Of a DNA stretch of 7,303 bases, positions 1 through 5,901 are shown one piece after another. Both the position numbers and the translations under genes were made by a program. The stretch covers positions 1 to 7,303 of the forward strand of contig CAIUFU010000221.1 in the NCBI GenBank assembly GCA_903898475.1, given 5' to 3'. The notes beneath the pieces are model-generated. The model made no database searches. It saw only the letters and a list, made by a program, of their open reading frames with translations, and was not told where the DNA came from. The DNA is from an uncultured Alphaproteobacteria bacterium. Lineage in GTDB: Bacteria > Pseudomonadota > Alphaproteobacteria > Rickettsiales > UBA1997. Numbering within the stretch: the stretch's first letter is position 1; each line of letters opens with the position of its first letter.

Positions 1-2
1 CC

Positions 3-1080
3 GCCAAGGCCGCGCTCGCCATCGCGATGCTGGCGTGGATCGTCCGCACCGTGGGGGCGCAGCGCGGGGCCGAGGGGATCTCCGACGTGATGGCCCGGCT
101 GCGCTGGGAGTGGCTCGCGGTCGCCCTCGGGGTGCACCTGGTCGGGGTCACCTGCAACGTGGTGCGGTGGCGGGTGCTGCTGCGCGGACAGGGCATCCGA
201 CCGAGCTTGTCGTTCCTGGTCGGCTCGCTGCTGATCGCGCGCTTCTTCGGCGCGGTCACGCCCGGGGGCTTCACCGGCTTCGGAGGCTGGCGCATCTACG
301 ACGTCGCGCGGCACACCGGCAAGGTCGCGCGCGCGACCGCCACCATCGCGGTGGAGACGATCGTCGGGTGGCTCGCGTTCGGCAGCGTCGTGATGCTCGG
401 GTCCCTGTTCGGCGCGCGCTTCCTCGGAAGCCAGGGCGTGCTGCTGGTCAACGCCTCGTTCGCGGCGCTGATCGGCGTCGGCGTGGTCTTCCTGGCGCGC
501 CCCGCCCTCTTCGCGTCGCTCTCGCGGGTGCTGCCCACGAACGTGCGCCTCCGGGTGCAGACGCTGGTGTCCGCGCTCCAGGCCTACCGCGGCAAGCCCC
601 GTCTGCTGGGCATCGCCGTGCTCTGCGCGGTCGGCGTGCACACGACGCATTTCCTCATCTACGTCTGCACCGCGCAGGCGGTCGGGGCCTCGGAGGTCGG
701 GGTCGGCGAGGTGTTCTTCGGCTCCGCGATGCAGATCCTCGCCGCGATGGTGCCGATCACCCCGAACGGGATCGGCGTGCGCGAGCTGACCGCCCTCTCG
801 CTCTACGAATCCGTCGGCGTGCCCGGGGCCGTCGCGGTGCTGATCCCGATGCTCGGCTTCGCCGTCGAGATGAGCGTCAGCATGCTCGGCGCGTTCTTCT
901 TCCTCGCGCGGCGCAGCGGGTATTCGCCGGTCATCGAGGTCGAGGCGTCGGACCGCGAGGAGATGCTCTCCGCGGACGTGCCCGAGGTGCCCGAGTCGTC
1001 GTGGCCGAGCGTCCGCCGCGGCGCGTCCATCGGCGTGTCGGCGGGCCTCGTCGCCGGCACCCTCGTCGGGCTCGTCGGAA
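3..1080 (+). CDS. Lysylphosphatidylglycerol synthase TM / YbhN (UPF0104) family membrane protein, partial at both ends
   Basis: This is a multi-pass inner-membrane protein of the family that includes the flippase half of MprF and YbhN-like proteins. Family members move or modify lipids, but the substrate here cannot be told. The frame is open at the window edge and the ATG at 27 lies inside the first hydrophobic helix, so the true start is probably upstream. Seen in the protein (numbered from that ATG): an early NVVRWRVLLRG segment (about 44-54), the TPGGFTGFGGWR loop (about 78-89), and a late PITPNGIGVRE motif (about 244-254). Positions and spacing match the family, with roughly seven or eight hydrophobic helices. 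A serine- and glutamate-rich tail and a final glycine-rich helix follow. The frame formally continues to a TAA at 1206-1208, but the residues after about 350 are an out-of-frame reading of the next gene. The true C-terminus is therefore lost at the composition border near 1080. Family call is firm; substrate unknown. Confidence 0.85.
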
Positions 1081-1092
1081 ATCGCATCTTCA
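1075..1092. other. Abrupt GC-rich to AT-rich junction cutting two genes
   Basis: Composition changes within about 15 bases from GC-saturated third codon positions to AT-rich sequence. The left gene (YbhN family) loses its end here and the right gene (SPFH family) loses its beginning. The two lie on the same strand but in different frames, so the joint does not create a sensible fusion. The exact breakpoint cannot be placed because roughly 1078-1092 reads acceptably in either frame. Assembly chimera or recombination joint; no insertion-sequence ends or target duplication are visible. Confidence 0.8.
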
Positions 1093-1302
1093 ATGCTGAA
1101 AAGACAGCAGGCAGTGGCGGTAATGGAAGCAAGAAAATATCTAGTAGAAAATGCCACAGTTATTGTGGAAGGAATAATCAGCAATTTTGCAAAAAATGGT
1201 GTCACTAATATTACCGACGACAAGAAAGCAGATATCATGAGCAGAATCATGGTTACTTTGATTTCAGATAAAGAGGTAAATCCAGTAATTGGAGTTGGTT
1301 AA
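1078..1302 (+). CDS. SPFH/band 7 domain protein, C-terminal remnant (5' truncated)
   Basis: Only the last 70 or so residues remain. The segment MLKRQQAVAVMEARK, followed by a helix LVENATVIVEGII and ending in SDKEVNPVIGVG, resembles from memory the C-terminal tail of bacterial SPFH (stomatin/prohibitin/flotillin-like) membrane-associated proteins, which end in a similar LLVVL-(C/S)-(S/D)-D-(K/R)-(D/E)-xxPV motif. The band 7 domain itself and the N-terminal membrane anchor are missing. An ATG at 1093 could start translation of the fragment, but no ribosome binding site precedes it and the family similarity begins before it, so the ATG is best read as an internal methionine. Such proteins form oligomeric membrane microdomain scaffolds; the remnant would not be expected to do so. 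Family assignment is from motif memory and is moderate. Confidence 0.6.
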   Translation, partial: EIASSMLKRQQAVAVMEARKYLVENATVIVEGIISNFAKNGVTNITDDKKADIMSRIMVTLISDKEVNPVIGVG

Positions 1303-1476
1303 TCGCTAACATCTCGTTAAAATAGCCTAGAGCAACAATGGGTGCTTTTTTCACCTCTTTAAAGCTTGGGTAAATTGACACAGAATTTAGGGACGTTCTC
1401 AAATTTCCTTGAGAAAGATGATTCTGTAATTACGAATGAACAATAAACTATAAATTCCAAACAACTTTCAAAATTT
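1303..1476. other. Intergenic gap with a small inverted repeat
   Basis: No gene is seen. TTCTCAA at 1396-1402 and TTGAGAA at 1409-1415 form a perfect 7-bp stem with a 6-base loop, not followed by a T run. GGTG...CACC around 1341-1354 flanks a T run but is too weak to call a terminator for the SPFH gene. No ribosome binding site is seen before the next ATG at 1477. Confidence 0.4.
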
Positions 1477-2508
1477 ATGAAACTTTTATTAAAGAGAATT
1501 CTTGCTGGCGGATTTGATATTTCGTTAGTTGCTCTATTTAGTTTTGCCTATTTCCTTCTTTTGAAGCACAGTGGTGATACAATGATGACAGCCATTTATT
1601 TTACCATTATCCGCCAATATCAGACCACTCCTGGCGGTATTGTATTCGGTCTCAAAGTTTCCCCAATTAACAGCGATAAAAAGCTAATGTCTTTCTTGAG
1701 GGTGTTTCTTTTATTTTTACCCTTGATCGTTTTGATCAAAGCTGTCGCCATGATTGGTACGGCGTTTTTATTAATACTCATTAATATCATCCCAGCTCTT
1801 TTCACCGAAAAAAGATTGATGCTGCACGACATAATTTCTCGCTCATTTGTAGAAAAAGACGAGCGCAATATATTCACCAAAAAACATAAAGTTTTTATCT
1901 GGCTTGGTTTTGTTGGTGTGATAATTTTTTGGGCGGGATCTTCATACAACTTTTGTATAAATAAAATAAACGAATGCCAAAACTTGTACAAAGAAAAGAA
2001 ATATCAGGAAGTAATTACAGAATGTTCTCTCATAAAAAGCTATCCCGACATAAATCTTCTGGTTGGTAAGAGCTACGCAAGAATAAAAAATTACGATGAA
2101 GCAATTAAATATCTTACTCTTTCAGAGTCTTTGGGAAGTAAAGAAGCTGCGCCGCACATCGCCATTTCCTACATGGCAAAACATGATTTCGAGAAAGCTT
2201 TGCAGTCGTCGGAAAAAGTTGATGACAAACTTCAAAAACAGATTCTCAAATGCACTATCTACACAGGAAAATTTGGTCAAACGCAAAATGTAGATGATTT
2301 AATAACGGCGCTAGCATACCTAAAATTATTTTCAGCAGATTTTGATGCCATACAAGATCCAGCAAAAAAAGCAGCACTCTCAGAGGGAATCTCAGGATCT
2401 TTTGATTCGCTAAAAGATTTTCTTACCAAGCAAGCAGATCAATTTTTATCCGAAGAGCAAAAAGCAAAAATTGATCCTTTGGCTCAACAACTTCAGGAAA
2501 CAAAATAA
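1477..2508 (+). CDS. RDD-domain membrane protein with TPR-like C-terminal region
   Basis: A 343-residue membrane protein. The N-terminal part fits the RDD family: Arg7 and Asp14 in RILAGGFD, a TPGG motif at 51-54 where the family has TPGK, Arg75 in the second helix, and LHD at 116-118. Hydrophobic segments lie at about 14-29, 73-90, 92-109 and 139-157. After the last helix, residues about 164-250 form TPR-like helix pairs (LYKEKKYQEVITEC, then SYARIKNYDEAIKYL, then ISYMAKHDFEKAL). A helical, charged tail follows (310-343). RDD proteins are mostly of unknown function, with some linked to ion or solute exchange; TPR units bind partner proteins. The ATG is preceded by AT-rich sequence without a Shine-Dalgarno motif. 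A 65-base gap separates it from the convergent recombinase gene. The domain pairing is inferred from motifs, and the exact repeat count is uncertain. Confidence 0.75.
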   Translation: MKLLLKRILAGGFDISLVALFSFAYFLLLKHSGDTMMTAIYFTIIRQYQTTPGGIVFGLKVSPINSDKKLMSFLRVFLLFLPLIVLIKAVAMIGTAFLLILINIIPALFTEKRLMLHDIISRSFVEKDERNIFTKKHKVFIWLGFVGVIIFWAGSSYNFCINKINECQNLYKEKKYQEVITECSLIKSYPDINLLVGKSYARIKNYDEAIKYLTLSESLGSKEAAPHIAISYMAKHDFEKALQSSEKVDDKLQKQILKCTIYTGKFGQTQNVDDLITALAYLKLFSADFDAIQDPAKKAALSEGISGSFDSLKDFLTKQADQFLSEEQKAKIDPLAQQLQETK

Positions 2509-2573
2509 AAACTAATGCCGGTTTTGATGAATTTTATTGGGATCGCTTCAGAATTCAAAAATTCCAAAGCAAG

Positions 2574-3131
2574 TTAGGAGTTAGATGACGCGGGAACCCA
2601 GCGATAAAGGGTAGGAATTGACACGCCTAAATTCTTTGCTACATCTCTAGGAGGAACGCCGCTGCTTAACAGTTTTTTAGCAGATTCAATTTTACTATCT
2701 GTCATCTTTGGTTTGCGACCGCCTTTGCGCCCTAGTTTACGGGCAGCGTCCAGTCCAGCACGGGTGCGCTCTACAATCAACTCACGCTCCATTTCAGCAA
2801 GACTGGCCATAACGTGAAAGAAAAATCTACCAGAGGCAGTTCCAGTGTCGATGGCATCAGTTAAACTTTTAAACTGAACGCTTTGCTTGTGAAGTTCTTC
2901 GACCAGATCAACTAGATTTTTAACACTACGACCTAAGCGATCCAGCTTCCAGACTACAAGCGTATCGCCTTCACGCAACATTTCTAAAGCTTTGTTTAAA
3001 CCCGGACGTTCCGCTCTCGTGCCACTAATCTTGTCTTCAAATACCTTCTTGCATCCAGCTTTAGCTAGGGCTTCTAACTGTAACTCAAGGTTTTGATCTT
3101 GAGTTGAAACGCGCGCATATCCAATCAACAT
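2574..3131 (-). CDS. Serine site-specific recombinase (resolvase/invertase, Pin/TnpR type)
   Basis: A complete 185-residue small serine recombinase, normal length for the Tn3 resolvase and Hin/Pin invertase group. These enzymes cut both DNA strands at paired sites through a covalent 5'-phosphoserine and exchange them. Seen: the start YARVSTQDQ with nucleophile Ser9 and Arg7; the conserved Arg65 and Arg68 in KLDRLGRS; the long dimer helix with MERELIVERTRAG (about 114-126); a GRKGGRKPK hinge; and a C-terminal helix-turn-helix at about 150-178 ending SIPTLYRW. All key residues are present, so it looks active. AAGGA lies 5 bases before the ATG (3137-3141), a clearer ribosome binding site than its neighbours have. 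Its base composition is also visibly richer in GC than the flanks. Both suggest recent transfer, perhaps from a proteobacterial element. Whether it resolves, inverts or integrates cannot be told, and no transposase gene is nearby. Confidence 0.93.
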   Translation of the reverse strand: MLIGYARVSTQDQNLELQLEALAKAGCKKVFEDKISGTRAERPGLNKALEMLREGDTLVVWKLDRLGRSVKNLVDLVEELHKQSVQFKSLTDAIDTGTASGRFFFHVMASLAEMERELIVERTRAGLDAARKLGRKGGRKPKMTDSKIESAKKLLSSGVPPRDVAKNLGVSIPTLYRWVPASSNS

Positions 3132-3273
3132 CTATTTCCTTGAATTTGATTTTTAAGTTGGGTCATAGCGTTCAATAATTTTTTGGTAAAAAAATAAGTC
3201 AGTGTGATCAATTTCGTTTATTTTATTTTCATTTTAAACAATCCTTATCGAAACTCATTGAAATAGTAAGAAA

Positions 3274-3304
3274 TCGAGAATAGTGTTTCAAGAACTATTT
3301 TCGA
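3274..3304. repeat. Imperfect inverted repeat, candidate recombinase binding/crossover site
   Basis: TCGAGAATAGT (3274-3284) and ACTATTTTCGA (3294-3304) are inverted 11-base arms with one mismatch around a 9-base centre. An imperfect palindrome of about 30 bp, some 140 bp upstream of a serine recombinase gene, has the size and place of a res-type subsite. The role is inferred from position only. Confidence 0.35.
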
Positions 3305-3353
3305 GAATGACATTGCCTTGATTTTCCGTTTTGTATTAACGGGTTGACTTTGT

Positions 3354-3379
3354 TTCTCAAAATCCCTGATTTGTGAGAA
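3354..3379. repeat. Inverted repeat with one bulged base
   Basis: TTCTCAAAATC (3354-3364) pairs with GATTT-(G)-TGAGAA (3368-3379): 11 complementary positions, one extra G at 3373, and a CCT loop. It may be a second recombinase subsite or a transcription terminator. No T run follows on the plus strand. Confidence 0.35.
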
Positions 3380-3477
3380 TGTTAACAACTTGCTTGAATC
3401 CTCGATTTAACAAAAGGAATTGAACAAGAGCGGGGCAGGGTGGCGCTTTCAAAGGTGCTGCCTTGGCTGGCTTTAAA

Positions 3478-3675
3478 TTAATTCTTAACGGCTTCTAAAA
3501 TACTGTCGCGATCATGGCCATATTTGCGGGTGATAATATTCTTGAACTGATGCACTCCTTCTTTCGTCCCCATATACATGAAATTGCCAGCAAAAGTCGG
3601 GTCCGCTTCAACGGCGGACAAAATGCCATTTTTAATTGCTGATTCAAAAGCTTCTTCGGGGCTGATAAAATTCAT
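3478..3675 (-). CDS. Small protein of unknown function (65 aa)
   Basis: I do not recognise a family with confidence. The protein begins with a probable amphipathic helix (SPEEAFESAIKNGIL, about 5-19), followed by a compact middle with FMYMGTKEGVHQFKN (32-46) and a basic ITRKYGHDRDSI stretch before a final helix. It has no signal peptide or membrane segment, so it is probably cytosolic. It lies 18 bases after the stop of the 73-residue gene on the same strand, so the two are probably cotranscribed. No Shine-Dalgarno motif precedes the ATG, so translation may be coupled or leaderless-like. The sensible amino-acid mix, ATG start and operon-like spacing support it being a real gene. Confidence 0.55.
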   Translation of the reverse strand: MNFISPEEAFESAIKNGILSAVEADPTFAGNFMYMGTKEGVHQFKNIITRKYGHDRDSILEAVKN

Positions 3676-3693
3676 TTGTATGATGTCTTTGAG

Positions 3694-3915
3694 TTAAAAC
3701 TCTATTTCTTCAAATCCTTCAAGCGCGCGATCTCTTAAAACTTTCCGAACTTTCTCAAAATCATTACGGCGGAAAGTTTTGTTCTTAAAATATTGGGTAA
3801 TGCTGCCGCCATCTTTCAGGCTTAGAATTTTTGCTACCGCCACTCTTCTAACTTTTCTTTTGATCAAAAATTGGTTAAATTTTTCATGCTCTAATTCTGT
3901 CAAATACTTTTCCAT
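3694..3915 (-). CDS. Small basic protein, possible helix-turn-helix DNA-binding protein (73 aa)
   Basis: A 73-residue, lysine- and arginine-rich protein. Residues about 24-60 (VAVAKILSLKDGGSITQYFKNKTFRR, then a final KVRKVL helix) have the rhythm of a Cro/C1-like helix-turn-helix, with a recognition helix near SITQYFKNK. This is a pattern judgement without a firm family match. A glutamate-rich end (GFEEIEF) follows. It is the first gene of a two-gene leftward unit with the 65-residue protein. Its upstream region (3982-4046) holds four palindromes that would suit autoregulation. In that region a perfect TTGACA lies on the minus strand (3988-3983), but no good -10 element follows at normal spacing. 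It is divergent from the 4172 gene, so it could control both units. Confidence 0.5.
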   Translation of the reverse strand: MEKYLTELEHEKFNQFLIKRKVRRVAVAKILSLKDGGSITQYFKNKTFRRNDFEKVRKVLRDRALEGFEEIEF

Positions 3916-3981
3916 TTCTCTAAAGAAAACTCCGCAATTGTTTTAAAAAGGTAAAGTTCGATGGTGTTATCCTGTATTTTC

Positions 3982-4046
3982 TTGTCAAGACAAATATTTG
4001 TTAAGGTGCGGAGCCTTTAATCTAAAGGATAAAGATTTATATCTTT
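3982..4046. promoter_or_regulatory. Cluster of four short palindromes between divergent genes (candidate operators)
   Basis: Seen: TTGTC-aa-GACAA (3982-3993); ACAAATATTTGT, perfect and overlapping the first (3990-4001); CCTTTA-atc-TAAAGG (4014-4028); and AAAGAT-ttat-ATCTTT (4031-4046). CTCCGCA (3930-3936) also recurs inverted as TGCGGAG (4007-4013). Closely packed dyads between divergent genes, one of which may encode a small DNA-binding protein, suggest an operator region. Confidence 0.4.
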
Positions 4047-4086
4047 GAAAAACTAAAGAAATACTCCGATTATCTTTAAATATCTG

Positions 4087-4114
4087 TTGACTCTTTGATT
4101 GATTGTGTGATACC
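4087..4114 (+). promoter_or_regulatory. Possible promoter for the 4172 gene cluster
   Basis: TTGACT (4087-4092), a 16-base spacer, then GATACC (4109-4114) preceded by TG. The -35 is good and the -10 is poor. It would start RNA near 4121, which argues against the TTG at 4103 as a start codon and for the ATG at 4172. Confidence 0.3.
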
Positions 4115-4171
4115 ATTTCTCCCATCGAAACACTGAAAAATTTCAATTTAATAATCTTAATAAAATTTTTT

Positions 4172-4714
4172 ATGCAATATCATGAGAAGATGAAACTAGG
4201 AGTGTTGCCAACTTTTTTGCAACAAGTAGACAAAGGCTGCGAGCCGAGTGAGCTAGACAAGCGTTATTTCGCAAAATTTGTAGCAACATTCCTGAAAATA
4301 GAAAATGCCACAGACTTTTCTTATGAAGTTGAGTCTTTTTCCGAATGTGGAGATCCCTTTCACGACTATGTTAAAATTATGGTCGATTCAGAAATAGTGC
4401 ATAGAAAATATTTTAGGGGTGGAAAAGGAATGCAAGAATATGCCGAGGGAGCCATTGAATATTTTAAGAAAAATGGACAAATGTCGAGTGAGCAAATTCA
4501 CAGATATTTAGAGGTAAATGATCTTTCTTTTGTTCCAGATTATCAGCATAAATTCTTTCAAACAATACTCGCGGAAAGGTTGAACAAAGAGAATGAGGCT
4601 AGAAGTTTTGAGGTGAGGGAAGAAGAAAAATCTCCTGTGAAATTTAATACGCTTTTCTTGACTCTTGTTAGTAAAGTTAGTAAATCTACTACGTTTAGTA
4701 GAACTAATAATTAA
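4172..4714 (+). CDS. Protein of unknown function (180 aa from the chosen start)
   Basis: I do not recognise this protein. From the ATG at 4172 (MQYHEKMKLGVLPTFLQQ) it has 180 residues, is mixed alpha/beta in character, rich in lysine, glutamate and phenylalanine, and has no membrane segment or signal peptide. A second in-frame ATG at 4190 is an equally possible start. The frame is open back to a TTG at 4103, but that lies inside the likely promoter. A middle segment with HDYVKIMVDSEIVHRKYFRG, and a basic serine/threonine-rich tail, stand out. It ends 12 bases before the antitoxin gene, so it may be cotranscribed with the toxin-antitoxin pair. Its last 60 bases carry a candidate promoter and operator for that pair. 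Whether it is a third member of that module is unknown. Confidence 0.6.
   Translation: MQYHEKMKLGVLPTFLQQVDKGCEPSELDKRYFAKFVATFLKIENATDFSYEVESFSECGDPFHDYVKIMVDSEIVHRKYFRGGKGMQEYAEGAIEYFKKNGQMSSEQIHRYLEVNDLSFVPDYQHKFFQTILAERLNKENEARSFEVREEEKSPVKFNTLFLTLVSKVSKSTTFSRTNN
4658..4686 (+). promoter_or_regulatory. Candidate internal promoter for the toxin-antitoxin pair
   Basis: TTGACT (4658-4663), a 17-base spacer, and TAAATC (4681-4686) lie within the 3' end of the preceding gene. The expected RNA start (near 4693) falls inside a palindrome at 4685-4702, the normal arrangement for an autoregulated antitoxin promoter. The -10 is only a partial match. Confidence 0.35.
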
Positions 4715-4724
4715 AATTTTAATT
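4685..4724. promoter_or_regulatory. Two palindromes before the antitoxin gene (candidate operator)
   Basis: TCTACTA-cgtt-TAGTAGA (4685-4702) is perfect with 7-bp arms. AATTAAAATTTTAATT (4709-4724) is a perfect 16-bp palindrome that spans the stop codon of the upstream gene and ends 2 bases before the antitoxin ATG. RelB-type ribbon-helix-helix antitoxins bind such dyads to repress their own operon; binding here is inferred. Confidence 0.45.
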
Positions 4725-4726
4725 CC

Positions 4727-4963
4727 ATGACAGTTAATATTTCCGCTCACATCGATGACGACTTGGCAAATAAGCTAGAAAAAGTTGCTGAGTTTGAAGG
4801 AAGATCAAAAACCTACTACATCAAGAAAGGCTTGGCTGAAATTTTGGATCAAAAGTTTCAAGACATGCAAGACATGCTAAACGCACAAAAAACCCTAAAA
4901 GCTGCAACAACAAGTGGTGAGGGTTTTGTTTCTTTTGATGAAGTTTTTAAGGACGTCGATTAA
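4727..4963 (+). CDS. RelB/ribbon-helix-helix-type antitoxin
   Basis: A 78-residue antitoxin expected to bind and neutralise the toxin encoded next and to repress the shared promoter. Seen: an N-terminal beta strand (VNISAHI, 3-9), helix A (about 11-23), a turn at GRSKT and helix B (about 28-41, TYYIKKGLAEIL). This is the ribbon-helix-helix DNA-binding fold that dimerises. The C-terminal part (about 43-78) is polar and ends GFVSFDEVFKDVD, like the flexible toxin-wrapping tail of RelB/DinJ-type antitoxins. The stop codon overlaps the toxin start by one base (TAATG), the usual arrangement that couples the two. The ATG has no Shine-Dalgarno motif but sits right after two palindromes. The type II assignment is firm from the pairing; the exact subfamily is less so. 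Confidence 0.85.
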   Translation: MTVNISAHIDDDLANKLEKVAEFEGRSKTYYIKKGLAEILDQKFQDMQDMLNAQKTLKAATTSGEGFVSFDEVFKDVD

Positions 4964-5214
4964 TGACTTGGCAAGTTATCTTCACCAAGAAGGCTCAGAA
5001 GCAAATTAATGATCTGGATAAGCAGATTCAGTCAAGGATGAAGAAAGCTATTCTGACAAAGCTAATGATTAATCCTTCAGCTTATATTGAGCCACTAGTG
5101 GGTGAGTTTGGTGGTTACTACAAATTCAGGGTAGGGGATTATCGCCTGATATGCACTAAAGAAGATGAAAAGCTAACCGTGATTATCGTTGAAATTGGAC
5201 ATCAGAAGACATAA
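4963..5214 (+). CDS. RelE/ParE-superfamily toxin
   Basis: An 83-residue toxin of the RelE/ParE fold. RelE members cut mRNA in the ribosome and ParE members poison gyrase; sequence alone does not settle which applies. Seen: the opening WQVIFTKKAQKQINDLDK, two N-terminal helices, then GGYYKFRVGDYRLICT (50-65) with Lys54, Arg56 and Arg61 in the positions typical of RelE-type basic residues. It ends in VIIVEIGHQKT. Many relatives continue with HRKxVY or similar and use a C-terminal tyrosine; this protein stops right after HQKT, so that tyrosine is absent. A good AAGGA (4949-4953) lies 9 bases before the ATG, inside the antitoxin gene, and the start overlaps the antitoxin stop. The fold is firm; RNase activity is inferred. 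Confidence 0.87.
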   Translation: MTWQVIFTKKAQKQINDLDKQIQSRMKKAILTKLMINPSAYIEPLVGEFGGYYKFRVGDYRLICTKEDEKLTVIIVEIGHQKT

Positions 5215-5256
5215 AAAAATTACTAATTCCCAAATAAACATAACCCCAAAGGTACC

Positions 5257-5838
5257 ATGAACTACACTAAAAAATCATCAAATCTGATTGAAGCCTTAAT
5301 AATTATTGGAGTGGTGTTTCTTTTTATCGTCTCAACCATTTATTTAGGTTGGTACTTCGATTTCATTTTACTTGGTGCATCTCTCTTGTTTTCTATAAAA
5401 AAGAAAGAATCCCAGATTAGTTACTTGGTGGCCATAAGAAATGTAGTAAGAACTTTTACCTTATTGTTGATACCCTATTTCATTGCTACCAAACTTCTTT
5501 ATCCTGTAGAGTTTTTTCCCAGACCAATTTACAGCCTTAGCTTTCTTGCCCTAATCTCATTATTTAGTGTGAACAGTAGGTTGAGTTTGGGTAAAACCGA
5601 AGTGAAGTTTGATGCTTTAAAGAGATTTCTTTCGGTTAGGACGAATGCAATTCAGACATTCGGGTTATTCTTCTTGAATTTCTTTGAATCTCTGAATCAC
5701 AAATCAACGCTTCCCGGGATGAGTCTTGCGGTGTTATCTTTGATAGTTGCGTATGTACCTTTGAGGAATAATATTAAGCAAATATTTGCCTTAGCATACT
5801 TTTTTTCTACAGTTTTTCTCTTTTTGTCTTTTTTATAA
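5257..5838 (+). CDS. Multi-pass membrane protein of unknown function (193 aa)
   Basis: I do not recognise a family. The 193-residue protein is strongly hydrophobic, with probable membrane helices at about 10-30, 33-47, 63-82, 91-106, 131-145, 153-169 and 176-193. Short basic loops lie between them (KKKES near 48, KRFLSVR near 122), and the C-terminus runs straight into the last helix. The polar stretch at about 105-130 is the largest loop. AAAGG (5248-5252) lies 4 bases before the ATG and may serve as a weak ribosome binding site. The gene starts 42 bases after the toxin stop and may be cotranscribed with it. No terminator separates them. Function unknown; being a gene is well supported by length and the consistent helix pattern. 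Confidence 0.65.
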   Translation: MNYTKKSSNLIEALIIIGVVFLFIVSTIYLGWYFDFILLGASLLFSIKKKESQISYLVAIRNVVRTFTLLLIPYFIATKLLYPVEFFPRPIYSLSFLALISLFSVNSRLSLGKTEVKFDALKRFLSVRTNAIQTFGLFFLNFFESLNHKSTLPGMSLAVLSLIVAYVPLRNNIKQIFALAYFFSTVFLFLSFL

Positions 5839-5901
5839 TATCACCAGAATTTCTTTAATTTATGGCAGAAAGATGAACTTCAGTTCAACCGGAGTGGGGC
5901 A

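Larger units (their letters stand above)
3132..3477. other. Non-coding gap upstream of the recombinase, possible recombination sites
   Basis: No convincing gene is seen in these 346 bases on either strand. It holds two inverted repeats, listed separately at 3274-3304 and 3354-3379. TCGAGAAT also occurs as a direct repeat at 3274-3281 and 3301-3308. The stretch 3430-3471 is a short GC-richer patch just downstream of the minus-strand gene ending at 3478. Its structure is too imperfect to call a terminator. Confidence 0.5.

Noticed and set aside
1081..1208. Continuation of the YbhN-family protein to the TAA at 1206-1208
   Set aside because: After the composition border the frame reads the SPFH gene out of frame, giving a cysteine-, lysine- and asparagine-rich end unlike the family. 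I treat it as an artefact of the joint.
1375..1380. Perfect TTGACA as a promoter for the RDD gene
   Set aside because: No -10-like hexamer lies 15-19 bases downstream; the first AT-rich candidate (TGTAAT near 1425) is far too distant.
3344..3372. TTGACT-17-TGATTT as a rightward promoter upstream of the minus-strand genes
   Set aside because: The -10 match is poor, the site overlaps an inverted repeat, and no rightward gene follows.
4103..4171. TTG at 4103 as the start of the unknown 180-residue protein
   Set aside because: It lies inside a likely promoter (4087-4114) and has no ribosome binding site; the ATGs at 4172 or 4190 are better.
1477..5838. Reassigned TGA codon (glycine or tryptophan), as in some AT-rich candidate phyla
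   Set aside because: All complete genes end in TAA, which raised the question, but they reach normal length without any in-frame TGA and use TGG and GGN normally. There is no positive evidence for recoding.
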